The notes beneath the pieces are model-generated. The model was not told where the DNA came from, searched no databases, and worked only from the letters and a program-made list of their open reading frames with translations. Source: Microthrixaceae bacterium (GTDB lineage Bacteria; Actinomycetota; Acidimicrobiia; Acidimicrobiales; Microtrichaceae). Taken from it: a stretch of 64,000 nt of DNA. The position numbers and the translations under genes are program-made. The stretch's first letter is position 1. The number at the start of each line of letters is the position of its first letter. Of this stretch, positions 1 to 14,583 are shown piece by piece. The stretch lies in NCBI GenBank assembly GCA_027493675.1, contig JAOSKI010000001.1, forward strand, positions 124,001-188,000, written 5' to 3'.

Positions 1-1015
1 GGTCTTGAAGTCGTTGAGGTCGGCGAAGAACACCACCAGTGCATCCCCGTCGAGCTGCGAGACGCTCATCAGCTCGTCGAGGCGCTCCTGCATCGCTGAG
101 CGATTCAGCAATCCGGTCAGGGATCCCTCGTGGCCGCCATGGCGAGGATCGTTCCCGCGAGCACCGGCGCACCGTCGCCAAGAGCGACGAGCACATCAGC
201 GAGACGATGTCCGCGTTCGCGTCGTCCCACTGCTCGGGATGATCACCGAACTCGATTGTGACCACCCCGTCGGTCCCAGTCGAGGATTCGAGCCAGATGC
301 GAACGGTGTGGTCCGATCCGTCGAAGGTGTATTCGCACGGCAGAGTACGAAGATGGCTCAGCCCTGAGGCAGCCTCGGTCCGGCCCACCAAGTCGGGCAC
401 ACGGCTCCTGCCACTCTGCCAGGCCGCGATGGTGTGGAGACCGTCACCGCTGGAGTTCAGCTCAGCGACCTCGATCGACTCGGCGTCCAACACGGCTGCC
501 AGCCCGCTCAGCAGAGCCGTCGACCGCGTCGGTTCGTCGACCCACTCCATCGAGGCGCAGTCCACATAGAAGCTGGTGGCCAGGCCCCTGAGACGGCGTC
601 GACGGCCTTCGATCGCATCCTCCTCACCCACCGCTCGGATCCCCAGGACGAACCACACGCCCCCGACGTCATCGACGGTGTTGGCAGTAACACGACAGTC
701 CACGTAGTCACCCGCGGCGTTCAGCAGACGCAGGCGGGTGGCGATGTGGTAGCCGTCGTCCCGCGACGCCTCGGAGGCCGCTCCGATCGCATGGGCGACG
801 TCATCGGCGTGCACGAAGTCCACCACGGAGCGCCCCCTGAAGGCGAGCGGGTCGTATCCAAGGAGCCGACCGATCGCGCCGTTGGCCCACATGACACGCA
901 ACTCGGGGTCGGCAAGCACGATCACATCGGGTGCGTTGCTCGTGGCGAAGGCCTCACACCATGCGACATCAGGCAGCTGATCCAGGTCCGATCCTTGGTC
1001 GGTCGCGGCATCCAT
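1..1015 (-). CDS. PAS/GAF/GGDEF signalling protein (putative diguanylate cyclase), 3' end outside window
   Basis: The gene reads leftwards and leaves the window before its stop. Near the start is a PAS-type region (VIVLADPELRVMWANGAIG, then VVDFVHADDVAHAIG). A GAF-like stretch lies around 230-600 (IWLESSTGTDGVVTIEFG). The window edge holds the first part of a GGDEF domain (LLNRSAMQERLDELM, then VVFFADLNDFKT). The GGDEF signature itself lies beyond base 1, so cyclase activity cannot be judged. The family makes cyclic di-GMP in response to a sensed signal. An ATG at 1015 is a possible start, but the same frame stays open upstream into the coiled-coil gene, so the N-terminus is uncertain and a fusion is possible. 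Confidence 0.75.
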   Translation of the reverse strand, partial: MDAATDQGSDLDQLPDVAWCEAFATSNAPDVIVLADPELRVMWANGAIGRLLGYDPLAFRGRSVVDFVHADDVAHAIGAASEASRDDGYHIATRLRLLNAAGDYVDCRVTANTVDDVGGVWFVLGIRAVGEEDAIEGRRRRLRGLATSFYVDCASMEWVDEPTRSTALLSGLAAVLDAESIEVAELNSSGDGLHTIAAWQSGRSRVPDLVGRTEAASGLSHLRTLPCEYTFDGSDHTVRIWLESSTGTDGVVTIEFGDHPEQWDDANADIVSLMCSSLLATVRRCSRERSSPWRPRGIPDRIAESLSDAGAPRRADERLAARRGCTGGVLRRPQRLQD

Positions 1016-1100
1016 CGATGGATGCATCGGTCGACACAGGGCTCGACCGGAGCATTTCCCTCGGAGGTGTGTGGGACCACGCAGGTGGATCGCCCTTGAG

Positions 1101-3010
1101 TCACCGCGGAGGGTGCTGCCCTCCGCCTGGCGCCCCTGGGACCGAGCCAACCGTCGTCCAAGCCACCGGCGCCGGCCGAGTCGCACGAGCGCACCGGCGT
1201 CGGCATCCAGCCTCTTGGCCCAGAAGGCGACCGATTCGTCCTGGGTCAGGCACACGAACTGCACACCGGGCGAGTTCGCAACCACCGCGTCCAGAACCTC
1301 TGTAGCTGACCGACCGAACGACGAGAAGGAATCCGTCAGCAGCACCGGCGTCGGCTCGGCATCCCCGCACACAACCTGCTCGGTCACCGCCCGGATGACG
1401 ATCGCGACCTCGGTTGCGGTCGACTCTGCACCACTGGTGTTCAGCACAGAGCCATCCGTCATGAGCTCCTCACGCTCCGCTCGCAGAGTCTCCAACTCGG
1501 CTTCCTTCTCCTCCAGCAGCTCCAAGGCCTGCCCGTGCACCTGTTCGGCCTGCACCAGCAGCGCTTCGAGGTCCGCCAGCCGGGCCTGCGCGACATCCAA
1601 CTCGGTGCGTATCACCTCGGGGTCGACCAGGCCCTCGCGCTCCGCGCGCCGCTCAGCCAGCACCTCGCGGGACATCTCCAGGCCAACTCGGAGCGAATCC
1701 AGTGAGGCACGAACCGCCGCGGGTGCATCGAGGAGCTCCTGTGGAAGCTGGGGAATGGTCGCCAACACCTCTGCGGAGAGCGATTCAGGCTCCACGCCCG
1801 TTGCATCTGAGATCCGCCGGCGAAGGCCCCCGCGTCGATCGTTCAGCTCACCCAGCGCCGAAGCCGCCTGCTCGCGAGCCATCTCGAGGGCATCGGTGGC
1901 TCGCACCGATTCCGCGCGTGCACGATCCACCGTCGCTTCGATCGCGCCGCCCACGGACCGCGTGGACAGAGCGATCGTGTAGTCCAGATAGGAGTCGAAG
2001 CCGTAGAGCTCCAGGACGCGGTGCTCCTCGGCGGCGTCAGCTGCCTCATGCGCCGCGTCGATCTCAGAACGTGCCCTCTCAGCGAGCAGGCCGGAGCCTG
2101 CAAGCTCTTCCAGGTTCGAGGTCCGCACAGCGACTTCTTCAAGGCGCTCTCTGGCCTCGGTCACCGCCGGGTCTCCTTCGACGCCCCGGGTGCTGAGCTC
2201 CCTCCCACTCGTGTTCCAGAAGCCGGATCTCGTCGAGCATCCCGACCACCTGCTGTGAAACCTCGGCAGTGCCCGCCTCCACCTGGGCGAACCACTGATC
2301 AACCGATGCAGCGTGCCCGTTCGACAGCAGGCCGGCCGAGCAGGCCTCGGCAAGGGTGGCGGCAGACGCTGAGCAGTCCGGAACCAAGCCTCAACGCCAC
2401 GATCGACGAACCCGTCGGGTCCAGTGCTTCGAGAACCGAGGATGACAGTTCCTCGGCCACAGCCAGCGCACACTCCCTGAGTCGTTCCTCCTCGAGAGCT
2501 GCGTCGATCGCGGCTTCGAGCTCTTCGGGAGCCCTCCTGGCCACCTCGTGACGTTGTGCCAGGTCTGCCACCAAGGAGCTGCCCTGGTCCAACTCGTCGC
2601 TCACCGCAGCCGTCGCAGCAGCCGCAGCAGCCGATCTCCGACGCAGCGACTCGGTGTCCTGCACAAGGAGCTTCGACCTTCCATCGAGCTCGGCGAGCCG
2701 CGCGTCCACCGACGATGCCAGATCCGCACGGATCCGTGAACGTGCGGCGCTTCCAACAGGGACGTGTCGATTGCTCGCAGCCCGCTGCCGTGGACGTCGA
2801 GGGACACCACAGTGGTCTGGTCGAGCGGCATGGTGAACCCCGCGTACTCCACGGAGCCACCGACGGTGCTTCCCGCACCCGAGTAGAGGTTCTCGAACAC
2901 CGCTGTCAGCTCGGCGAGCTGTGCGGGTTCGCCCCACACTACGGTCAGTCGTGGATGCAGCACGAGGGGGACCAGCTGCTGTCCTCGTGTGTGATCTCGG
3001 TAACCCTCAT
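1101..3010 (-). CDS. Coiled-coil protein with ATPase-like C-terminus
   Basis: About 640 residues starting at ATG 3010 (MRVTEITHED). The middle is rich in Glu, Ala, Leu and Arg with heptad-like spacing (for example LEEKEAELETLRAEREEL). Near 1320-1380 the C-terminal part contains PVLLTDSFSSFGRSATEV followed by VQFVCLTQDESVAFWAKRL. That resembles the Walker B/D-loop and switch region of SMC- or YhaN-like ATPases, but I cannot see a clear N-terminal P-loop. Single-base shifts are likely near 2975, 2740, 2390 and 2180. The end is uncertain: one frame stops at 1101 and another runs into the PAS/GGDEF gene. The family assignment is inference and the function is unknown. Confidence 0.5.
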
Positions 3011-3107
3011 ATGAGCCGACCTCGCCGGGAACCCCATCACCTTGACTCCGGGTCCCGCACCTTCTAGATCGGCAACGTCCCGGCGGGGTGTAGCGAAAAC
3101 CGCCGGA

Positions 3108-3932
3108 TCAACCGAACCGCAACAGGACCTCTTGGGCGACGGTGGCTATGTGTGTCCCTTCAGCGGTGTGCAGGTGTCCCAGTGCCAGTCCCCGACCCCC
3201 GACGAAGCTGTGACAACTGAAGTCGTGCAGGTGCCAGGCGTCCGCGGAAGCCGAGCGGTGGAACCAGATGGTGTGGTCCAGGCTCGCGCTGACCATCGAG
3301 GATTCCCAGGGGTCCGCCATCGCGGCGCTCACGGGATGGGTCCTGATGACGGCCTCCGGTGGGAAGGTCGTCGCTCATGAAGGCGAACGCCGCTGCATGC
3401 AGCAGTGCCGGACTGTCAGGGAGCACCGACGACTTCATCCATGCCGCAGCACGACCGCTTCCCTGACGAACCGGCGCATCGGAGATCGACGAACGCCGGA
3501 ACACCGGTGACCAGGAGGAGTCCTCGAGATCACCAGGTGCCGGCAGGTTCGGGTCCAGAGCGACGGTCTCGATGTCCTCGGACTCCTCTGATCGCTGGAA
3601 GGACGCCTCCAGGTTGAGAATCGCATCACCGTCTTGGCGTGCCACCACTCGTCGCGTGCAGAAGGAGCGGCCGTCGCGTGTACGTTCCACTTCGTAGCGC
3701 ACCGGTTCAGCATGGACCCCCGCCGGATGAAATAGGCGCGCACGCTGTGGACCCGGTAGTCCTCGGCCACGCTGTAGCCCCCTGCCAGCAGGGCCTGGGC
3801 AACGATCTGGCCGCCGTAGAGGCTGCCCCACGGATAGGTGGGTCCACTGCCCGTCCACGTGTCGTCGCCGTGAGCCGAGACCTGCAGTATCTCGGCCAGC
3901 CCCATCTGCTCGATCGCGTCGCCGCCGTCCAC
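3108..3932 (-). CDS. tesB: Acyl-CoA thioesterase II
   Basis: Hydrolyses acyl-CoA to free fatty acid and CoA. It has the double hot-dog layout of TesB. The N-terminal repeat contains WGSLYGGQIVAQALLAG and HSVRAYFIRRG. The C-terminal repeat contains ASLDHTIWFHR, whose Asp matches the TesB catalytic Asp, then AWHLHDFSCHSFVGGRGLAL and a final IATVAQEVLLR. The total of about 275 residues is normal for the family. Two single-base shifts, near 3715 and 3340, split the frame, and all family landmarks survive when they are bridged. The start is a GTG at 3932, with an in-frame ATG a few codons further in. It is divergent from the phosphatase gene at 3985. Confidence 0.85.
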
Positions 3933-3984
3933 CGTCGATTACTACCACTGGGGGACTGCGTCGGGCACACGCGAGACTGCCACC

Positions 3985-4776
3985 ATGTCTGATACGCCAA
4001 TCGCCGAAGCACTCGAGTGGATCCGGGAGGCGGGTGAGCTGACCCTGTCGCACTTCCGCTCCGCGGAGCTCTCGGTGAGCACCAAGGGGGACGGCAGCCC
4101 CGTGACCCAGGCCGACCACGACGCCGAGGCCCTCCTCCGGGAACGCATCGGCAGGGTGTACCCCGATGATGCCATCGTCGGCGAGGAGCACCCCGACCGC
4201 ACCGGCAGCAGTGGTCGCAGTTGGGTGATCGATCCCATCGACGGCACCCGCGCGTTCTCACACGGCGTCGGGACGTACTCGAACCTGTTGGCGCTCACCG
4301 ACGAGGCCGGTACGCGCCTTGGCGTGATCAACCTCCCCGCACTGGGTGAGACGATCTGGGCAGTCCGTGGAGAGGGCTGCTGGATCAACGGCAACCCTGC
4401 CAGAGCCGAGCGCAGGGCACCCGGCGCAGAGGGCCGCGTGCTGTGCGTGACCGGGTTCCACGACTGGGACCCGACGATGTTCGAACGGGTCACAGCAGCC
4501 GGGGTGACCATCAGGACCTGGGGTGACGCCTACGGCTACGCATTGGTGGCAACAGGACGCGCGGACGCCATGTTCGATCCCCACCTCGAATGGTGGGATC
4601 TGGCGGCACCCGCCCTCGTGGTGACCGAGGCCGGTGGGACGCTCACGCGCCGCGACGGCTCACCCGAGATCACAGTGCGTCGCCACGACGGGCCCTACGC
4701 TCTCTCCGCCATCGCCTCCGCTGACGGAGACCACGACTTCTGGGTGGACCTTCTCGGCTCGCCAGAGGACCGGTAG
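3985..4776 (+). CDS. Inositol-monophosphatase-family phosphatase, probably histidinol-phosphatase
   Basis: An uninterrupted 263-residue protein. The metal-binding motifs of the Mg-dependent IMPase superfamily are all present: GEEHPD (residues about 66-71), WVIDPIDGT (about 81-89) and WWDLAAPALVVTEAGG near the C-terminus. In actinobacteria this subgroup is usually annotated as HisN, which dephosphorylates histidinol phosphate in histidine synthesis. The fold and metal site are visible, but the substrate is inferred. Inositol-1-phosphate is the main alternative. There is no his operon context here. Confidence 0.8.
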   Translation: MSDTPIAEALEWIREAGELTLSHFRSAELSVSTKGDGSPVTQADHDAEALLRERIGRVYPDDAIVGEEHPDRTGSSGRSWVIDPIDGTRAFSHGVGTYSNLLALTDEAGTRLGVINLPALGETIWAVRGEGCWINGNPARAERRAPGAEGRVLCVTGFHDWDPTMFERVTAAGVTIRTWGDAYGYALVATGRADAMFDPHLEWWDLAAPALVVTEAGGTLTRRDGSPEITVRRHDGPYALSAIASADGDHDFWVDLLGSPEDR

Positions 4777-4841
4777 GCATCCCCCAGGGGGGTGGCGCGG
4801 TGGCTGATCGCCTGCGGGATGCAGGTGAGGCTGACCGGCGC

Positions 4842-5768
4842 TCAGGTGGATACGAGATCCACCAACCGGTCGATCTCGTCGCAGAAGGCCCGGTCGCTGT
4901 CGGGCTCGCTGCGCTCGCCGATCCGCTCGGTCACCTCGGAGCTCTCCGCGATGCGCCGTGCGTAGTCGGCACGGCGACGCTCGATGAGCCCTTGGGGCTC
5001 CTCAGCTCGATGGGAGTACTGGGCCTCGATGCCTCGTTTGAGCATCCCGAGCGCCTCGGTGCGCATCTGGGAGATACGTGACTCGGTCACCCCGAGGAAC
5101 CGTGCCAGGTCCTCGCTCGTGCGCTCCTGGATGAAGTAGCCGACGACGATCAGACGGTGCCTCTCGGGAAGGTGGGCCACCGCCTCTCGCAGGTAGGCCT
5201 TCAGCTCCCGGTCCTCCAGTTCCGCATCGGGCTCGCGCCCGTCGTCCGCGAGCACGTCGATGAGGGTGAGCTCCTCATCCGGGCTCTCGCTCGCAACGTG
5301 CTCGAATGCGAGCACCACTGATCGGAACACCCTTTCGCGCAGGGCATGGACCTCCTCGGTGGAGATGCCCAACTCCGCTGCTGTCTCCCCGATGCTCGGT
5401 AGGCGACCCAGGTTCGCCGCCAGACGCTGCTCCACCGAGTCGAGGCGACGGGCGAGGGTGCGCACCGAGCGGGGCGCCCAGTCGGCAGCACGCACCGCGT
5501 CGATGATCGCTCCCCTGATGCGCTGCGCCGCGAAGCGGTTGAACGGAACCCCACGTGACTCGTCGAAGCGTCGGGCGGCTTCGACGAGACCGATCGCCCC
5601 GGCGTTGATCAGGTCGTTGCGATCGACGTGACGAGGGAAGTGCACGGCCACCTGGAACACAACGTGGTTGACCAGTGGAAGGTGCTCCTCCACGAGTGCC
5701 GTCGCGTCCGAGGAGCTACCGATCGAGCTGGTCATGCGCGAGCTCTCGTTGCTGGGGGTTGTCGACAT
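4842..5768 (-). CDS. Sigma-70 family factor of the FliA/WhiG (sigma-28) type
   Basis: Intact, 308 residues. Region 2 is seen as NDLINAGAIGLVEAARRFDES followed by FNRFAAQRIRGAIIDAVRAA. Region 3 covers the GRLPSIGETAAELGIS segment. Region 4 is LPERHRLIVVGYFIQERTSE followed by FLGVTESRISQMRTEAL. This matches the FliA/WhiG/SigF-like group, which directs RNA polymerase to motility or developmental promoters. No flagellar or anti-sigma gene is adjacent, so the regulon cannot be inferred. About 60 residues after region 4 are charged and extend past the usual end of the family. Confidence 0.85.
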   Translation of the reverse strand: MSTTPSNESSRMTSSIGSSSDATALVEEHLPLVNHVVFQVAVHFPRHVDRNDLINAGAIGLVEAARRFDESRGVPFNRFAAQRIRGAIIDAVRAADWAPRSVRTLARRLDSVEQRLAANLGRLPSIGETAAELGISTEEVHALRERVFRSVVLAFEHVASESPDEELTLIDVLADDGREPDAELEDRELKAYLREAVAHLPERHRLIVVGYFIQERTSEDLARFLGVTESRISQMRTEALGMLKRGIEAQYSHRAEEPQGLIERRRADYARRIAESSEVTERIGERSEPDSDRAFCDEIDRLVDLVST

Positions 5769-5960
5769 CGGTCCTCCTGTACGCCGCTGCAGGAGTCATC
5801 GGCGCGACGGCACTGCGGACTTGAGCGAAAATCCCGGGATTTTGCGCGCAGCATCAGCAACCACTCTGAGTGATATTTCGGCTGCTTCAGGCGTCGACTT
5901 GAGGGATTGCTACGGAATTCCCGACATCGATCGGCCGGCCGTCAGCCAGTACCACCACTG

Positions 5961-7010
5961 TCAGTGATGCGACCGCTTCTCCGGATCCTCAGGTCCCCCT
6001 GCAGGACCGCACAGTTCGGCAACCCGGACACCCCTGCCACGAAGCCTCCTCAACAGTGAAACAGGATCTGCAACAGAGCCCGCGCCGAGGACACCGGCCG
6101 GCGCCTCCCCGCCCAGAATGGCCATGACAACCTCCGAGGCCATGGCGCCCGCCGCGACCCCCGGACGATCCAACGCACCCAACACCAGCGTCACACGCTC
6201 GGCACCGACTGCACCGCGCATCTCCACGCGAACCGCACCGACGCCACCCTCAGGGGGTACCGGCAACACCTTCGGCAGGTGATGCTCGATCCGATCCCGT
6301 CGTGAGAGGACCATGCGGGCGCTGCAGCGCAGGAGGTTCCCGGTGCGAGCCAACGCCATCAGCGGCTCCGCCGTGTCTGCGAGGTACGCGTCACGACCGC
6401 CCACCGGGTCAGGGAACCAGCACAACTCCCCTCCTGAACCACCGCGACGGGTGAGCCACCTTCCGTCGCGCCACTCGTGAGCCGGTCTGCGCACTGCCGC
6501 CCGTCGGTCCGCTTCGCACTGAGGCCCGCCTGTTCCGTGCCGAGCGAAGTGCACCTCCTCGACCAAGTCCATCCGCGTGGCGCCATAGGCCATCAGCAGA
6601 TCGGTCAGTCCGGGGAGAAGCAGGCGCCGACGACGAGGGTCCTTGCCATTCCTCTGGCGAGGTCGTCCAAGTCCAACAGCTTGCGGGCGCACTCATAGGA
6701 GTCGACGGTCGTCACCACATGGCGTCGGGCGTGCAGGTGTACCGACGCTGCATCCACCTGACCGTCCTGGTCACCGGTCAGCACGACCACCTCGACACCG
6801 GGGGTTGGCTCGTCGCGTCCGGCGCGGACCGTCACCGTCCCGGCTCTCACCGCATCCGCGAACACGCGACCCAACTCCTCACGGCGCCCTTCACGAGAAC
6901 TGTGCAGAGCAAGTGGCACCTCGGGGTTCCCCGAGACCAACTCACGGGCGAGCCGGCCACCCACGACACCGAGTCCCAGCACCGCCACCCCGCGGTGCCG
7001 CAGCGATCAC
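5961..7010 (-). CDS. Rossmann-fold NAD(P)-binding protein of unknown function
   Basis: About 345 residues. The N-terminus carries a dinucleotide-binding loop (VAVLGLGVVGGRLARELV) followed by DPN-like beta-alpha repeats ending in RTLVVGACFSPDLTDLLMAY, which recalls saccharopine-dehydrogenase-like oxidoreductases. The C-terminal half (VRVEMRGAVGAERVTLVLGA) resembles the catalytic lid of such enzymes. A GTG at 7010 has a strong upstream site (GAGGAGG), but using it requires a one-base correction in a G run near 6990. Another shift lies near 6610. The neighbours (tRNA-Ile, sigma factor) give no functional hint, and I do not assign a reaction. Confidence 0.6.
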
Positions 7011-7311
7011 GGCGGTCCACCTCCTCGTCGCGAGCGGTCCGCCGACAGCGCCGTATCGTCAAGGTCACGCCACCCCGCCTGGTTCCGGATCGGCCGGCAC
7101 CGACCCACGCATCCGCAACACCAGCGTCAACAGCGCACCGAAGGCGACGGCCAGGGCGGTTCTCGGATTCAGCACACGGGTCCTCCTGGTAGGGGCTGCA
7201 GACGGCCTCGACCACCGTATCGACGGCCGCTGCGCACCAGCGCCTCACAGAGGGAAGCAACGGTAGATGAACGAGTCGGATGTGGCCGTTGCCGGACGGA
7301 CTTCGGGGGCG

Positions 7312-7385
<74 letters not shown>

Positions 7386-7482
7386 GTACAGCGGTGCGCC
7401 AGCGTAGCGGCTGATCATCTCCACGGCGAACGTGATCCCCGAGATCCCGGCCACGTGATCCGCACCGCACGACGACAACACC

Positions 7483-8007
7483 TCATCCCCCACGGCGACG
7501 TTTCGCAGAGACAGCCTGCCCGTTGTCTGCCACCAAACCGACCGGACGTGCGGTCTCCTCCTCGATCACCGATACCCACACACCTCCGACGATGTCGCTC
7601 ACCAGATTGAACGCGAGCGCCCCAACCACGGCGGTCGCGGTCGCTCCGAGTGCGAACAGGAGGCTGATCAGGCCGAACTGACGAAACAGGACGTCTCCGG
7701 ACAGTTGGAAGTCCTCGAGTTGGAGGCTGTCGTTGAAGAAGTCCTCGAGGCTTTGCAGGGCACCCGTGTTGTTCGCTACCGACCACACGATCACCGAAGC
7801 GATCATCGCCACGACCCACATGCACAGCGCCAGAAGGAGCGCCACCTTGAGGATCGACCAAGGATCCACATGTCGAATGAGCCGTCTGACCTTACGCGCC
7901 TCGAAGCGCTGGCGCCGGTAGCCGAGAACCCTTCGTCGGGCTTCCCGGTCGTCGCTTCCATCGTCCACGGGGTCCGTTCGGAGCCCTCGATCCGAGGTCA
8001 GAGTCAC
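7483..8007 (-). CDS. DUF3566 family membrane protein
   Basis: About 174 residues. A basic stretch (RRQRFEARKVRRLIRHV) precedes a family hallmark, DPWSILKVALLLALCMWVV. That begins the first of two predicted membrane segments. The second spans ISLLFALGATATAVVGALAF. DUF3566 proteins are short actinobacterial membrane proteins typically encoded just after gyrA, and their role is unknown. The position two genes after gyrA fits. The last residues after about 160 (Lys/Arg-rich) may be out of frame. Confidence 0.8.
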   Translation of the reverse strand: MTLTSDRGLRTDPVDDGSDDREARRRVLGYRRQRFEARKVRRLIRHVDPWSILKVALLLALCMWVVAMIASVIVWSVANNTGALQSLEDFFNDSLQLEDFQLSGDVLFRQFGLISLLFALGATATAVVGALAFNLVSDIVGGVWVSVIEEETARPVGLVADNGQAVSAKRRRGG

Positions 8008-8036
8008 GCTACAGGATCCTACTGCGGCCGACGCTT

Positions 8037-8372
8037 TTACCGCGGTGCGGGCTGCGCCGCTGCCACCGCGGTCTGTGCCGCTCGCTCGATCCGTACCACC
8101 ACGACAGCGCCTCTTCGCTGGAGCGACTCCAGACTCGCCCCGTTGGCCCGCGCCACCTCGCCGGACGCGCCGTCACCACCGGTCACCGCGGCGAGCGCCG
8201 CAGCGTCGGCGGTGGCAGCGGCGCGCTCCGCAGACACGACGTGACCGCCGAAGCGGGCGACCATGAGCGTTGACGTTGTGATCACCATCACCAGGACCAG
8301 CGCCAGCATCGTCACTGCGGAGCGCTCCCGGTTCTCGTCACGCATCATCGCCGACAGACGCTTCGTCGCCAT
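8037..8372 (-). CDS. TadE/TadG-like small membrane protein
   Basis: 111 residues. One N-terminal membrane segment (VTMLALVLVMVITTSTLMVA) is followed by AERAAATADAAALAAVTGG, the Ala-rich pattern of Rv3654c/TadE-like pseudopilin-neighbourhood proteins. A short exported domain with alternating hydrophobics follows (GAVVVVRIERAAQTAV). It starts 15 bases after the gyrA stop, so it may be read from the gyrase transcript. Such proteins usually sit beside tad secretion genes, and none are nearby. Assignment is by pattern only. Confidence 0.5.
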   Translation of the reverse strand: MATKRLSAMMRDENRERSAVTMLALVLVMVITTSTLMVARFGGHVVSAERAAATADAAALAAVTGGDGASGEVARANGASLESLQRRGAVVVVRIERAAQTAVAAAQPAPR

Positions 8373-8386
8373 CGGGGATCACCGGA

Positions 8387-10904
<2,518 letters not shown>

Positions 10905-10943
10905 GTGCTGCTCCGACCTTCGGGGTTGCTCGGCTGCGCCTGC

Positions 10944-13016
<2,073 letters not shown>

Positions 13017-13131
13017 CGCTGCACGGCTCGCCCGACGAGTCAAGGACGACCTGTGGAGAACCTGTGAATAGTCGGTGTCAACACGCTGGTGGAACCTAGG
13101 CAGCCTACCACTCGTGCCGGCCCCCCGACGG

Positions 13132-13485
13132 TTACCCAATGGGGCCTTCCGGCCCGGCCGGAGTCGAATCCCAGCCCGGGATGATCCTCACTTCCACTGC
13201 GACGATGTCCGCACTGCCGACTACCGTGTTCGCTGCGTCACGCAGGTCCGTGGCAAGCCACCCGAGTTGCTCGGCAACGGCCGGTTCGGCGGTCTGAAGG
13301 ACAAGGGTTCCACGGTTGATCGAATGGATTCCGCAGTAGCGCGCCAACCGTGTGCCGACCACCTGCTCCCAGGAATCGGCGAGAGCCATCAACGAAGACG
13401 GTGTTGCGGTCCCGAGATACCTTTGGAGTCCCATCAGCGACGCGTACAGCGAAACCGGCTCTCGCTCATCGTCGGTCACGACCAC
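13132..13485 (-). CDS. DUF721 / DciA-like protein
   Basis: An intact 117-residue protein. The DUF721 core is recognisable: [21 protein letters not shown] followed by [20 protein letters not shown]. The family includes DciA, which helps load the replicative helicase DnaB in many bacteria lacking DnaC/DnaI. Its place between recF and gyrB is the standard actinobacterial arrangement. A role in helicase loading is inferred from family membership. The C-terminal GPEGPIG tail is low in complexity. Confidence 0.75.
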   Translation of the reverse strand: MVVTDDEREPVSLYASLMGLQRYLGTATPSSLMALADSWEQVVGTRLARYCGIHSINRGTLVLQTAEPAVAEQLGWLATDLRDAANTVVGSADIVAVEVRIIPGWDSTPAGPEGPIG

Positions 13486-13491
13486 ACCTCC

Positions 13492-14579
13492 TCAATTCCG
13501 CATCCCCAGCGGAGCAAGTCTCCCCCCGGTGACACCTCGACTGTCTCCCTCAGGCTGAACCGAATCAGGAAGCCCTGCCGCTGTGGTCACGAACACCTGC
13601 CCTTGCGGCAACGCAGCCACGAGCGCTCTTGCGCGGTCGGGATCCAACTCGCTGAACACATCATCGAGCAACAGAACGGGTGCAGAGTCGTACTCAGCGG
13701 TAACAAGGCGGTGGGAGGCCAGTCGCAGAGCCAGAGCAAGGCATCGTTGCTCCCCCTGTGAACAGTGGGTACGGGCCGGCTGCCCCGCCAACTCGATGAC
13801 CACCTCGTCTCGATGGGGACCTGGTGGTCACCGAGCGACGCAGGTCGTCACGGCGAACCTGCTTGAGGGCCGACAGCAACGGTCGCTCCCATGTCGATCG
13901 ATATCTCAGATGCACCGTCTCACCACGACCTGCGATTTCCTCGTAGGCCTGTTGCACATGTGGCCTGATCCGCTCGAGCACATCCACGCGCAGTGCGACC
14001 AACTCCTCACCGGCGTCGGCGGCCTTGGAGTCCCACACGTCGAGAGTCGTCGAGGCTGTCTCGTCCAACCGCCCGCTCACCTGCTTCAACAGAGCGTTGC
14101 GCTGCCTGAGTGCCTTCTCCCAGTTGGATCTGATCACATCGTTGCGAGGATGCAACGACACGATCAGATCGTCCAGGTACGAACGTCTCACTCCGGGGAT
14201 CCCTTGATCAGCTCCACATCGTCGGGTGAGAACACACTCACGCGCAGCGAACCCAGGAGATCCCCCTACGACGCAGGCGCTGTCGATTCACCATCACCCG
14301 GTTGGGCCTGTCGCGGTTGATCTCAGCTTCGACGAGATGGACGCTTCCTTCGTGTTCGACCTCTGCGCGGACCACAGCCGAATCACTCCCGGCACGAATC
14401 AGCGCATCCGTGGGTGCCGAGCGAAACGACGAGAGTGTCGCCAGGTACGCGATCGCCTCAAGCAGGTTCGTCTTTCCGACACCGTTGGAGCCGGTCACCG
14501 CACACAGTCCCGGCGGACAGCTCAGGTGTGCCGCCTCGTACGAACGGAACTCGGTCAACCAGATGTCTCGTATCCGCAC
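13492..14579 (-). CDS. recF: DNA replication/repair protein RecF
   Basis: An SMC-like ATPase that loads RecA at gaps with RecO and RecR. The N-terminus has the family start MRIRDIWLTEFRSYE-like segment and the P-loop GSNGVGKTNLLEAIAYLATL. The middle carries RRSYLDDLIVSLHPRN. The C-terminus holds the signature region SQGEQRCLALALRLA and Walker B APVLLLDDVFSELDPDR. Length is about 362 residues. Single-base shifts lie near 14240 and 13800. The GTG start at 14579 is four bases from the dnaN stop, implying translational coupling. Confidence 0.92.
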
Positions 14580-14583
14580 CCGC

